Shown here piece by piece: positions 44,725 to 53,948 of a stretch of DNA of 64,000 nucleotides; the stretch's first letter is position 1; every line of letters begins with the position of its first letter. The position numbers were made by a program, and so were the translations under genes. The stretch is from contig GL405246.1 in assembly GCA_000146855.1 (NCBI GenBank), positions 2,350,428 through 2,414,427 of the forward strand, written 5' to 3'. Source of the stretch: [Eubacterium] yurii subsp. margaretiae ATCC 43715. GTDB taxonomy: Bacteria > Bacillota > Clostridia > Peptostreptococcales > Filifactoraceae. The notes beneath the pieces were generated by a model. The model searched no databases and had not been told where the DNA came from. It saw only the letters and a list, made by a program, of their open reading frames with translations.

Positions 44725-47700
44725 ATGAGCAAAAAGACAAATAAAAAAAGGTCAATTGAAGATACTAAAAAGTCTATATTTTGGACCTTGCTTGCTACAG
44801 GACTGATTTTACAGACTTGCAGTTACCCGGTGTTTGCAGACTCAAGTTCTCAAAATACATCAAACACAAGTAGCATACATGCCAAAATTACTTCACAAAG
44901 TGATTTGCAAGCTCTAAATGATAGAATAGGTCAGCTCGAAGCACCTACTCAAGCAGAAGATGGAAACATGATAATCAATGAACACTCATTAAAGCTCAAT
45001 GTAGGCGATGAATTTCAGTTAAAACTCCTTGATTCAGACGGTTCTGATGTAAATGATGTAGAGTGGTTTGTAAGAGAAAGAACACCTCAAGATATCGTAT
45101 ATACAGCAGAAGAATATAGTAAATTGAACAAAGTCATCAGCCTTGATAAAGGACTTGTAAAGGCTAAGGCAAGCGGAAATACAGAAATATGGGCTAAAAA
45201 AGCTGATGCCCTATATAAATGTGTAGTAAATGTAGAAAAAGAAAAAGATTCCGAGCTTGAAAAAAAGGTAGATGAAATAGCTGATAAATTTAGACATCTA
45301 AGTAGTGATGCAGACAAGCTTATGGCAGTACATGACTATCTTGTAGAAAATATAGAATATTCAAGTGAGCATATAGTTAGCTATGCCTATGGAGCATTAA
45401 TAGAAGGAAAGGCTGTTTGCCAAGGATATTCACAATCTTTCCAAAAAATCATAGATAAGCTTAATATAAAAGGATATGCTTTAAAAGGCTGGAGTACTGC
45501 GGCAAAACCGGAATTTCACCAATGGAATAGGGTAAAATTGGATGACGGCTGGTATTTTATAGATGTCACTTGGGATGATTTACCTGAGAGAGAATATATC
45601 AGTTATAAGCATTTTTTAATAAACAGTGAAACTCTCGGTAAAAACCATAAAGATTGGTATGCTTCTGATGAAGAAGTAGATGGAAGTAAATACACATATT
45701 ATGCCTACAAAAAACAAGGTGAATTTGCAAATAATAAAGAAGAACTTGAACAAGTGCTTAGAGCACAGATAAATTCAACTAACTTACCATATACCACTAT
45801 ACGAATTGCAATCCCAAAATCAATGGATGACGGAGAAATTCTAAACACTGTAAAAAAGATAACAGGCGGAAATCCATATATCAATGAAATACACAGACTA
45901 AGAGATACATTTGGAACACATAAGTTTTACTCATATGAGGTTTCAAATATCCCTACTCAAGCTGAAAAAAATGTAAGTCTATTGGAAGTAAAGCCCACTA
46001 ATAATGTAAATGAAACTACAACTTCTGTAATGCTTACATTTGACCAAGATATAGATGATCTTACTGTTAATGATATAAAAATGGACGAAGTTTATAAAAC
46101 AGGCGTAAATAAAATAGATAACAAAACTTATGAACTCAGATTTAAGGACATGATGTTCCAAAGTACTAAGACTCTTCCTATAGAAGTGAGTAAAAGAGGA
46201 TTTAATATATCAAACAGCAGACAAAATGTAGATATAAACATAGTAAAAGAAGAAACACCACAGGCTGTATTTAAAGCTACAGGAGATAAAAAAGGCAGAC
46301 TTGAAAATGTTGAAAGAGGAATGAGATATGATTTGGGAGACGGAGTTTGGCATGATATAAATTCAAGTGAACCTGTAAATATCACAACAGAGTTTAATGA
46401 GCCAATCTTGGTAGTTAGAAAAAGTACTACAGCTCCAATACTACATTCAGATGTCCAAAAGATACTTCCTATAGAAACGGAAAGTCCTATGAATATAAAG
46501 ACTGTAGATAGTGTAGAAGGTAAAAATACCGGCAAGATAATCTATGTAAATTCAAAGATGGAATATAAGAAAGATGGTGCTCAAAACTGGATAGCTTGTA
46601 GCGGAAAAGAAGTATCAGGACTTTCAGAAGGTAAGTATCTTGTAAGATACAAGCCTGATGGGATTAAACTTGCTTCACATCCGATAGAAGTTAAAATAAA
46701 TGTAACAGCTGAAGAACAAAATAAACCAAATCCACAACCTGAGATACAAAAACCAAGTCAAGAAAATAAAGAAGATAATAAGCCTAACAAAGAGCCACAA
46801 GATTCAAAAACTGATTCTAAAAAAACACCGGAAGAAGAAAAGCCTAATAAAAAAGAAGATAAGAAAGAAACACAAAAAGCTGAACAAAAGGAAGAACAAA
46901 AACCTAAAGCAAAAGAAGAAAAATCAAGCTCAGGTGGTGGAGGCGGTGGAAGCTCATCATCAAGTAAAAGTTCGAGTTCTTCTGGTGGAGGCGGTGGAAC
47001 TTCCTCAACATCAAAATCTGTTAAAGAACAAAACAAAATATCAGAAAAAGATGTCCAAAAAACTGCTGAAACTATAACAAAGCTTACAAATCAAGAATTA
47101 GAACAAAAAAATCAACAGGAAAAATCTCAACTTAGTCAGCAAAATCAAGAGATATCAAAAGAAATAAAGCTACCAGATATAATGACAATGCAAGAAGCAC
47201 AAAAAACAGTAGATAAGCTGAAAGACACAAGGCAAATAACTTGGAGCAAGCAAGCTGTAACAAAGCTAATGCAAAAAGGAATAATGTCCGGAGATAAAAA
47301 AGGCAACTTCATGCCTAAAAAAGCTGTAACAAGAGCAGAAGTAGCCCAAGTAATCACAAATATAATAGGTGAAAAGCCAAGCAGTATAAAAGTTGCAGAT
47401 GTGAGCAATAACAAATGGTATGCAAAAGCTGTACAAACAGTGTTGGAAAACAAAATCTTCTCTCAAGATAAAAAAGCTAAGTTCAGACCGGATAGCAATA
47501 TAACGAGGGCGGAATTGTTTGTAGCCGTTGCTAAATTAAAAGACATCAAGCCATTGGATAATGCAAGAGCAAAAGAAGTGCTTTCAAAATACAAAGACGC
47601 AGACTCAACACCTGCTTGGGCTATAGGATATGTATCAGCCTTAGTTGAAAAAGGAATAGTAAGTGGAGCAAATAATAAGTTAAATGCAAATGATACGCTT

Positions 47701-47745
47701 ACAAGAGAACAACTTTCAACAATATTTGCCAATATTATAGACTAA
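44725..47745 (+). CDS. Cell-surface protein with transglutaminase-like and SLH domains
   Basis: A 1006-residue secreted protein. The signal peptide (about 1-38) is followed by a BIG2-like segment (about 80-155) and a transglutaminase-like domain with the full triad Cys232 (AVCQGYS), His265 (EFHQWNRV) and Asp280 (IDVTWDD). It then has Ig-like segments, a Lys/Glu/Pro-rich stretch, two Gly/Ser-rich tracts (about 735-770) and three S-layer-homology modules (about 840-1006, with VTRAEVA, ITRAELF and LTREQLS). SLH modules bind pyruvylated wall polymers. The intact triad suggests protease or cross-linking activity at the surface. AAAGGAAA precedes the ATG. Confidence 0.9.
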   Translation: MSKKTNKKRSIEDTKKSIFWTLLATGLILQTCSYPVFADSSSQNTSNTSSIHAKITSQSDLQALNDRIGQLEAPTQAEDGNMIINEHSLKLNVGDEFQLKLLDSDGSDVNDVEWFVRERTPQDIVYTAEEYSKLNKVISLDKGLVKAKASGNTEIWAKKADALYKCVVNVEKEKDSELEKKVDEIADKFRHLSSDADKLMAVHDYLVENIEYSSEHIVSYAYGALIEGKAVCQGYSQSFQKIIDKLNIKGYALKGWSTAAKPEFHQWNRVKLDDGWYFIDVTWDDLPEREYISYKHFLINSETLGKNHKDWYASDEEVDGSKYTYYAYKKQGEFANNKEELEQVLRAQINSTNLPYTTIRIAIPKSMDDGEILNTVKKITGGNPYINEIHRLRDTFGTHKFYSYEVSNIPTQAEKNVSLLEVKPTNNVNETTTSVMLTFDQDIDDLTVNDIKMDEVYKTGVNKIDNKTYELRFKDMMFQSTKTLPIEVSKRGFNISNSRQNVDINIVKEETPQAVFKATGDKKGRLENVERGMRYDLGDGVWHDINSSEPVNITTEFNEPILVVRKSTTAPILHSDVQKILPIETESPMNIKTVDSVEGKNTGKIIYVNSKMEYKKDGAQNWIACSGKEVSGLSEGKYLVRYKPDGIKLASHPIEVKINVTAEEQNKPNPQPEIQKPSQENKEDNKPNKEPQDSKTDSKKTPEEEKPNKKEDKKETQKAEQKEEQKPKAKEEKSSSGGGGGGSSSSSKSSSSSGGGGGTSSTSKSVKEQNKISEKDVQKTAETITKLTNQELEQKNQQEKSQLSQQNQEISKEIKLPDIMTMQEAQKTVDKLKDTRQITWSKQAVTKLMQKGIMSGDKKGNFMPKKAVTRAEVAQVITNIIGEKPSSIKVADVSNNKWYAKAVQTVLENKIFSQDKKAKFRPDSNITRAELFVAVAKLKDIKPLDNARAKEVLSKYKDADSTPAWAIGYVSALVEKGIVSGANNKLNANDTLTREQLSTIFANIID

Positions 47746-47844
47746 TATCAGATATAAATAAAGTTTAGCTAAAACTATAGAGCATGATGTTTTTATATGC
47801 CCCTTGTCAAAAAGACAGCCTAAATATCAACACAAATTTTATTT

Positions 47845-47882
47845 AACTACCACATAACAATAGATTATGTGGTAGTTTTTTA
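47845..47882 (+). terminator. Terminator of the SLH protein gene
   Basis: AACTACCACATAA pairs perfectly with TTATGTGGTAGTT, followed by TTTT. Confidence 0.9.
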
Positions 47883-47956
47883 TATTGATAAAATGAAATT
47901 TAATGGATGTAAAATATTGCTAAATTTGATATAATTAGATATGGCACTAATATTAC

Positions 47957-48079
47957 TTATACTAAAAGTTAGTTAAAAAGTCATGTAATTACGTCACAAT
48001 AAAGTCATTGAAAATCCATATAATTTATAATGCTAATTAAAATAGATACTTGCTATTATACATATTGATTAGTATTAAT
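47957..48079. repeat. Family-2 repeat, copy 1, left of the ORF6N gene
   Basis: About 123 bp starting TTATACTAAAAG and ending TGATTAGTATTA. It is nearly identical to 48811-48933: the two share an uninterrupted 39-nt stretch around AAAGTCATTGAAAATCCATA and a 24-nt stretch around ATAGATACTTGCTATTATA. Direct orientation. Confidence 0.75.
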
Positions 48080-48186
48080 AAATGTAGATACTGACAATTT
48101 AGATTTTTTATTGATATAACTTAATTTTTTAATCATAGTATATACACATAATTCCGTTTAATATTAATATGAACAGGAGGTATTTG

Positions 48187-48633
48187 GTGGATCAGAAGCA
48201 GAAAGAAATATTTGTAATTAATCAAGATACTATAAAAAGTAAAATTTATTATATAAGAAATCAAAAAGTCATGCTTGATTTTGAACTTGCGGAAATATAC
48301 GGCTATACTACTACAAGATTTAATGAACAAGTAAAAAATAATTTAGAAAAATTCGATGATGATTTTATGTTCCAGCTAACTAAGCTTGAATTTGAAAACT
48401 TGATATCGAAAAAATCGACATCAAGATGGGGTGGTCGCAGAAAAATGCCTTACGCCTTTACAGAGCAGGGAATTTATATGCTTATGACTGTATTAAAGGG
48501 AGAACTTGCAACTAAACAAAGTAAAGCTTTAATACGAATGTTTAAACAGATGAAGGACTTTATTATTGAAAACCAAGATTTTATCAGTTCAAAAGAATTG
48601 GTTCAAATAGCTGTACAGAGCAAGGCGATTTAA
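48187..48633 (+). CDS. ORF6N domain protein
   Basis: A 148-residue protein with an ORF6N domain (KSKIYYIRNQKVMLDFELAE, YGYTTTRFNEQVKNN, FTEQGIYMLMTVLKG), a DNA-binding module known from phage antirepressors and mobile elements. AGGAGG is 6 nt before GTG 48187, which I take as the start; an ATG at 48169 lies upstream of the ribosome site. The C-terminal effector domain seen in longer members is missing. The gene is flanked by near-identical direct repeats, which suggests it moved as a unit or is a remnant of an element. Confidence 0.85.
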   Translation: MDQKQKEIFVINQDTIKSKIYYIRNQKVMLDFELAEIYGYTTTRFNEQVKNNLEKFDDDFMFQLTKLEFENLISKKSTSRWGGRRKMPYAFTEQGIYMLMTVLKGELATKQSKALIRMFKQMKDFIIENQDFISSKELVQIAVQSKAI

Positions 48634-48659
48634 AGAAAAAATATCAAAAACATTTAAAA

Positions 48660-48697
48660 AAAGACCACTGTCATTTAAGCTAAACAGTGGTCTTTTT
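48660..48697 (+). terminator. Terminator of the ORF6N gene
   Basis: AAAGACCACTGT pairs with ACAGTGGTCTTT, followed by TT. Confidence 0.88.
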
Positions 48698-48700
48698 ATG

Positions 48701-48820
48701 CTAATACTAAAGACCTTTTAAGTTACCATGTAAATATTTTGATTATAACGTCTATACAATTTAAAAGTAATCGCAATATCAAATATTTTACATGTCTTTT
48801 TAAATGGAGATTAGTATAAA
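48701..48820. repeat. Family-2 palindromic repeat, copy 2
   Basis: Starts CTAATACTAAAGACCTTTTA and ends AATGGAGATTAGTATAA. It aligns in inverse orientation with 51911-52030 across its whole length. Its right end is shared with the start of the next copy at 48811. Confidence 0.7.
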
Positions 48821-48933
48821 AAACTTATTAAAAAGCAATGTAATTACATCACAATAAAGTCATTGAAAATCCATATAATTTATAATGTCGCTTTAAAATA
48901 GATACTTGCTATTATAAATGCTGATTAGTATTA
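48811..48933. repeat. Family-2 repeat, copy 3, right of the ORF6N gene
   Basis: Near-identical direct copy of 47957-48079. The pair brackets the ORF6N gene, its terminator and copy 2. Confidence 0.75.
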
Positions 48934-48957
48934 ATGCATTTTTTATCAATATCCTAA

Positions 48958-50232
48958 CTATTTCACATTAGAAAGCAATCTCTTGTAGTCTACCTTTTCT
49001 CCATCCTTTGTCTTTTGAGCAAAGTCTGCTACGGCTGTAAACAGTACGTCTGTTGAAGAGTTTATCGCAGTTTCTGCAGAGTCTTGGATAACCCCTATGA
49101 TAAAGCCTACTCCCACGACCTGAGCAGATACGTCAGCAGGTATTCCAAATAATGAGCAGGCAAGCGGAATAAGAAGTAGAGATCCTCCGGCAACACCTGA
49201 TGCTCCGCAGGCTCCAAGTGCTGAAAGTACACTTAGTACAAGCGCAGTAGCAAAATCTACCTGAATACCTAAGGTATTAGCGGCTGCAAGTGTCATTATT
49301 GAAATTGTTATGGCAGCTCCACCCATATTTATAGTGGCTCCAAGAGGAATTGATACTGAATAAGTATCTTCGTCAAGCTCCAATTGTCTGCAAAGTTCCA
49401 TATTTACAGGAATGTTGGCAGCAGAGCTTCTTGTGAAAAATGCTGTAAGTCCGCTCTTTTTGATACAAGCAAGCACCAAAGGATAAGGATTGATTTTAAG
49501 CTGAGTCCATACCATTATAGGATTGACTATCAAGGCGACAAAAAACATAGTTCCCAGCAATAAGCCTATCAACATCGCATATTCTTTGAATATTTCTATA
49601 CCACTTGTAGTTATTGAAGTATATATCAGCCCCATTATACCAAAAGGTGCAAAACTGATTACTATTCTAACTACAGAAGATGTAGCGTCGGCAAAGTTAG
49701 AAAGCATTGTCTTAGTAGACTCTGATGAATTTTTAAGAGCCAAACCTATCAATACTGCCCAAAATAGTATCCCCATATAATTTGGAGTTGAAAGAGCCCT
49801 TATAGGATTGTCTACTATATTGAGCAAAAGAGTAGTAAGCACTTCATCTAAACCTTTTGGTGGATTTATCTCTTCAGCTGTCGGTGGCAAAGTCAATTTA
49901 ATTGGAAAAAGAAAACTTGCAATTACTGAAAAAAGTGCCGCCAAAAATGTAGCAACAAGATAAAGAGCAATAACATGCTTCATATTTGTCTTTTGACCTT
50001 CCTTATGTTTACATAGTGACTCCATTACAAGAAAAAATACCAAGACAGGTGCAATGGATTTCAAGGCTCCTGCAAACATACTTCCAAATATCTTAAGAAC
50101 ATCAAGCACATTTCCGGCTGTTGACTCTCCCAAATTCGGTCTAATTAATGCCACAATTGTTCCTATGATAAGGCCCGTAATTATTCTCTTTACCAGTCCT
50201 ATCTCATTATACTTCTTCCATAATTCCTTCAT
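48958..50232 (-). CDS. sstT: Serine/threonine:sodium symporter SstT
   Basis: A 424-residue transporter of the dicarboxylate/amino acid:cation symporter family. It has the serine-rich re-entrant motif TRSSAANIPVN, SIPLGATINMGGAA, and the C-terminal GVIQDSAETAINSSTDVLF, which match SstT. It imports serine and threonine with sodium, which suits an amino acid fermenter that pumps sodium. GGGG precedes the ATG, and a short hairpin CACAT-GAT-ATGTG lies just upstream. Confidence 0.92.
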   Translation of the reverse strand: MKELWKKYNEIGLVKRIITGLIIGTIVALIRPNLGESTAGNVLDVLKIFGSMFAGALKSIAPVLVFFLVMESLCKHKEGQKTNMKHVIALYLVATFLAALFSVIASFLFPIKLTLPPTAEEINPPKGLDEVLTTLLLNIVDNPIRALSTPNYMGILFWAVLIGLALKNSSESTKTMLSNFADATSSVVRIVISFAPFGIMGLIYTSITTSGIEIFKEYAMLIGLLLGTMFFVALIVNPIMVWTQLKINPYPLVLACIKKSGLTAFFTRSSAANIPVNMELCRQLELDEDTYSVSIPLGATINMGGAAITISIMTLAAANTLGIQVDFATALVLSVLSALGACGASGVAGGSLLLIPLACSLFGIPADVSAQVVGVGFIIGVIQDSAETAINSSTDVLFTAVADFAQKTKDGEKVDYKRLLSNVK

Positions 50233-50639
50233 AAAAATTCCCCTCTTTCACATATCATGTGTCCCTAGCTTATAAATATAAAATTCAATCTTCCAAAATA
50301 AAATAGAGTTGAAGTTCTTAAATTCAACATGAATTTCTAAAAAACTACTTAATTTCGTATTTGTAACATTTTAAAGTTAAATTAAAAAAATACTTATAAT
50401 AGAGAACAAACTTAAGATTTGTAAAAAACATAAAAAATAATGACAATAAAATAAAATATCCAAAGATAATAACATAATAATTTAAACTTGTCTATAGTTT
50501 TAGTATTAAAAATAAAAACATTTTTGTATTTCAGGTATGCACTTTTTGTTTAAATCTAATTTTTCTTTGATTTTATCAGATATTTAAGCAAATTCAATAT
50601 TTAAGATTTAAATTATTTATTAAGAAAAATTATTTGCTA

Positions 50640-50668
50640 TTGACAAATATTATTTATAGATTTATAAT
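50640..50668 (+). promoter_or_regulatory. Consensus sigma-A promoter of the DUF3793-flavodoxin pair
   Basis: TTGACA (50640-50645) and TATAAT (50663-50668), both perfect, with a 17-nt spacer, about 85 bp before the DUF3793 start. The rest of 50233-50639 is AT-rich and shows no ORF. Confidence 0.8.
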
Positions 50669-50752
50669 TTCACTATAAGAGATAAAGATTATTGATTAAT
50701 TATTTATATCATAATAATTCTTATAATTTTTCAATCAATTTCGGAGGTATTT

Positions 50753-51292
50753 ATGTTTGAGCGCTTGTTGGTGGAGCATTGTGCACCGACATTAGCAGGT
50801 ATCAAGACTGCCAATTTATTTTCGTATTCAGGTGATGACGCTGTTTTAAAGGTAAGACACTGGAACAGACTCTTGTACAAATTAAGACTTAGACTTACAA
50901 TTTTGAGCAATATTAAAGGAAAAACTCTAATCTACATCTATAGGATTGATTTGCTTGATAAGACTCTATCAGATTCCAGAGTGCGTGAATTCCTGAATAT
51001 ATACGGATATGACAGACAAATAAGTTGTGGAAGAGTTATCAAAAATTTGTCTATAAGAGTGAAAAAAGACAATTTTCCACATGAAATCGGCATTTTCTTG
51101 GGTTACCCTTTGGAAGATGTAAAACTCTTCATCAAGAACAAGGGCAAAAACTATAAGATATCCGGAATTTGGAAAGTATACACCGATGAAGTGGAATCAC
51201 TAAAAAAGTTTGAGATGTATAAAAAATGCACATCCACTCTTTGCGAGTCTTTCTTAAATGGTGTAAACATCACATCTCTTTGCGCTGCATAA
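50753..51292 (+). CDS. DUF3793 family protein
   Basis: A 179-residue cytosolic protein that fits DUF3793: an N-terminal LVEHCAPTLAGIKTANLFSY, and a middle segment FPHEIGIFLGYPLEDVKLFI. Members are typically encoded beside flavodoxin genes in Clostridia, as here (70 bp upstream of flavodoxin). TCGGAGG lies before the ATG. The function is not known; an accessory role in flavodoxin redox chemistry or regulation is only suggested by this pairing. Confidence 0.85.
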   Translation: MFERLLVEHCAPTLAGIKTANLFSYSGDDAVLKVRHWNRLLYKLRLRLTILSNIKGKTLIYIYRIDLLDKTLSDSRVREFLNIYGYDRQISCGRVIKNLSIRVKKDNFPHEIGIFLGYPLEDVKLFIKNKGKNYKISGIWKVYTDEVESLKKFEMYKKCTSTLCESFLNGVNITSLCAA

Positions 51293-51362
51293 TTTTGGTA
51301 GACATCAAAGAATAGTAATATTTTTTGATTAATATAAATATTAATTTAAAGGAGTATTAATT

Positions 51363-51785
51363 ATGAGTAAAGTAGCAGTAGTTTATTGGTCAGGAACAGG
51401 AAATACTGAAGCTATGGCAAATGCCGTTGTTGAAGGTGCAAAAGGCGCCGGAGCTGAAGTGGATTTGATATTCAGCGACGACTTTACTAAAGATAAACTT
51501 GGTGATTATGATGCAATAGCATTCGGCTGTCCTGCAATGGGTAATGAAGAGCTTGAAGAATCAAGTTTTGAGCCTATGTTTGCAAGTGTTGAAAACGACC
51601 TTGGCGGAAAGAAAATAGCAATATTTGGCTCTTATGAATGGAACGACGGACAATGGATGAGAGACTGGGAAGTAAGAGCTAAAAATACAGCAGGAACATT
51701 AGTAGCTGAAGGACTTATGGCATATGACAATCCTGATGAAGAAGCTCTCGCAAAATGTAAAGAGCTTGGAGCGGCATTAGCATAA
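51363..51785 (+). CDS. Flavodoxin
   Basis: A 140-residue short-chain flavodoxin. The FMN phosphate loop is SGTGNT (residues 10-15). The 60-loop contains GCPAMGNEELEES, and the 90-loop FGSYEWNDGQWM supplies aromatic and acidic residues around the flavin. It carries electrons at low potential, often replacing ferredoxin when iron is scarce. AAAGGAG precedes the ATG. It is cotranscribed with DUF3793 from a strong promoter and ends at a strong terminator. Confidence 0.95.
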   Translation: MSKVAVVYWSGTGNTEAMANAVVEGAKGAGAEVDLIFSDDFTKDKLGDYDAIAFGCPAMGNEELEESSFEPMFASVENDLGGKKIAIFGSYEWNDGQWMRDWEVRAKNTAGTLVAEGLMAYDNPDEEALAKCKELGAALA

Positions 51786-51838
51786 TAAATGGTTTTGCTT
51801 AGATGAAAGAGAACTTCATAATTTTTATAAACATGGAC

Positions 51839-51872
51839 AAAGGCGACATAATTATCTTATGTCGCCTTTTGT
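51839..51872 (+). terminator. Terminator of the flavodoxin gene
   Basis: A perfect 13-bp stem, AAAGGCGACATAA with TTATGTCGCCTTT, followed by T. Confidence 0.92.
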
Positions 51873-51910
51873 TTTATCTTGAATTCTCTATTATAAAAAA
51901 GAGTTTTATT

Positions 51911-52030
51911 TAATACTAATCTTCGTTTAAAAAGTCATGTAGAATATTTGATATTGTGATGTTCTATTAATTTATATACACTTTGTAATTAAAATACTTA
52001 CATGTTAATTTAAAAGGTTTTTAGTATAAG
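51911..52030. repeat. Family-2 palindromic repeat, copy 4
   Basis: Starts TAATACTAATCTTCGTTTAA and ends AAAGGTTTTTAGTATAAG. It is an inverse match to 48701-48820. It lies just after the zinc-ribbon protein gene (minus) and after flavodoxin (plus). Confidence 0.7.
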
Positions 52031-52045
52031 TCATATTAATTATCA

Positions 52046-53647
52046 CTATTTTTTTGTTATAAAATTATTAGTATACTCAGTAATTACCCAGTCATGCTCC
52101 TTCATATTGAGTTCTTGTCCGCAAAACTCACATTTCTTACCATCTATCAAAGATAGATTGCTTCCGCAACTTTTACATTTTAAAATTGAAGGCCCGCATA
52201 CAGCCTGAGTTTTACAGTCCTCATTTTTTTGAAGATACATCCTTACATTTTCTTTTCTTTCTTCTATCTTGCCGTTTTTCAGCTCTCTAATTAGCAAAAT
52301 CGCATTTACCATCGCTGTTTGCATACCGTCTTTTACTTTGTAAAAATCCATCATTATTCTTATGGTGTCAATATCTACCACATCTTTATATTGTTGCAAC
52401 TTTTCTGATAGGTCGCAGTCTGAAAATGCGTTGATTTCTTTGATATTATCTGCAAAATGCACGGTATTCAGCTTGTTTTGTATACCTCCAAAAAAACTTT
52501 GAATAGAAAACAAAGGGTCGTATTTTCTAACCTCTTCAGCCCTTCTTATTTCTTGATTTGAGCTTCCTCCTGAATAATATAACATATCAGGGAAAAAATT
52601 TTCAATTAAATCATATATAATCTCTATCATCGGCACAATAAAAGGCATAAATATTGTTATAAGTAAACATCCTGCTAAAGAGAATAAAAATGCATTTGGT
52701 ATAGCATATAAAAATTTCATAGCTATATCCATATCGTAGGATTTGAAAAAAGGTAGATAAAAACCGGCATTAAAAAACATCGTAATTCCAATCATATACA
52801 CCCATGGGTAGGTATGTTCTTTTATAGCCTCTCTTTTTCCGGAAGTTACAAAAGAATCACGATTAAATCCGAAACTTCCCACCCTACTATCCAAGTCTTC
52901 TACAGTAAATTTTGTTCCACAATAATCACATCCGTCCATAAAATTACTTCTTGATGAAATATTTCCGCAGTTTGGACAAATTATATTTCCACCTCCAACG
53001 CTTTTTGCAGACAAAATTGTATAGTGGGCGACTTCCTTATCATAGACATGTTTTATATTTTTTCCCATATATTTATAAGTCCTTGTGGAGAATATCTCTT
53101 CATTGACATCATCAATATTATATCTGCCGTCAAAATAAGACTTTGAGCGAACCGGAGACGCATTATTGGAATAAGAACGTCTGCTTGTAATTAGTTCTAT
53201 CTGTACATTTAATCTTTCTAAACGTTTTTTTTGAAGATATATACCATGCCATAAAAGTTGTGTAGCATAATTTTGCAACTTACTATTATCCCTATTTTTA
53301 TCTTCACTGTTCATAAAATCACTATAGGCTGTCTTAAAGTCAGTCAAATTTCTTGTCAGCTCATCATAGTCTTCTACAATCGGATAGTATGGAAAAATAA
53401 GATTTAGCGGAAATCCTATATTAAGTCCCAGCCTATATTTTTCACTGACCCAAGCCCTTAAAAACTTTATTATACCTATACTTGTAACTATATAGCCCCC
53501 TGCTGCAAGTACTGTAGGTTCATCAGCTTCCCTTGAACCATAATAAGATATTACTACTCCTATAATATAAATGATTACAGGAATTATGAATTTTCCCTTT
53601 TCAAATTTCCTCTTGGAATTCGAATTATTATCACTATTTTCAGACAT
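52046..53647 (-). CDS. Membrane protein with two zinc ribbons, unknown function
   Basis: A 533-residue protein, not recognised. It has two N-terminal membrane segments (about 20-37 and 47-66), a cytosolic region, a zinc ribbon (CPNCGN...CDYCG, about 225-245), more membrane segments at about 280-345, and a second zinc ribbon near the C-terminus (CKSCGSNLSLIDGKKCEFCG, about 493-512). The segment before the second ribbon resembles a Tim44-like domain only loosely. AGGAGG precedes the ATG. It is transcribed alone. Paired ribbons on a membrane scaffold suggest protein binding or metal sensing, which is inference. Confidence 0.75.
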   Translation of the reverse strand: MSENSDNNSNSKRKFEKGKFIIPVIIYIIGVVISYYGSREADEPTVLAAGGYIVTSIGIIKFLRAWVSEKYRLGLNIGFPLNLIFPYYPIVEDYDELTRNLTDFKTAYSDFMNSEDKNRDNSKLQNYATQLLWHGIYLQKKRLERLNVQIELITSRRSYSNNASPVRSKSYFDGRYNIDDVNEEIFSTRTYKYMGKNIKHVYDKEVAHYTILSAKSVGGGNIICPNCGNISSRSNFMDGCDYCGTKFTVEDLDSRVGSFGFNRDSFVTSGKREAIKEHTYPWVYMIGITMFFNAGFYLPFFKSYDMDIAMKFLYAIPNAFLFSLAGCLLITIFMPFIVPMIEIIYDLIENFFPDMLYYSGGSSNQEIRRAEEVRKYDPLFSIQSFFGGIQNKLNTVHFADNIKEINAFSDCDLSEKLQQYKDVVDIDTIRIMMDFYKVKDGMQTAMVNAILLIRELKNGKIEERKENVRMYLQKNEDCKTQAVCGPSILKCKSCGSNLSLIDGKKCEFCGQELNMKEHDWVITEYTNNFITKK

Positions 53648-53857
53648 TGTAACTCCTCCTTTTCATAATAATCATCCTATATAAAATATTGTGTTTATTT
53701 TTAAATTATAGCATATTTTACATATAATTCCAAATTAAATTTTTTTCAGAAATCATTTTCAATACTATTTTTTACAACATTCTAGGTGTAATATTTCATA
53801 ATACTATGTAATATAAAGTCTATATGCCTTGAATAATAATAGCTGTAGATATCCCAC

Positions 53858-53886
53858 TTGACAAAAAAACAAAAAGAGAGTATATT
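53858..53886 (+). promoter_or_regulatory. Predicted promoter of the ppdK regulator-ppdK pair
   Basis: TTGACA (53858-53863) and TATATT (53881-53886) with a 17-nt spacer, about 60 bp before the regulator start. Confidence 0.7.
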
Positions 53887-53948
53887 ATTCTAAACAAAAA
53901 ATTGTTTTCACATCACTATTTTAAAAATATAATCGCTGTGAGGTGCGT

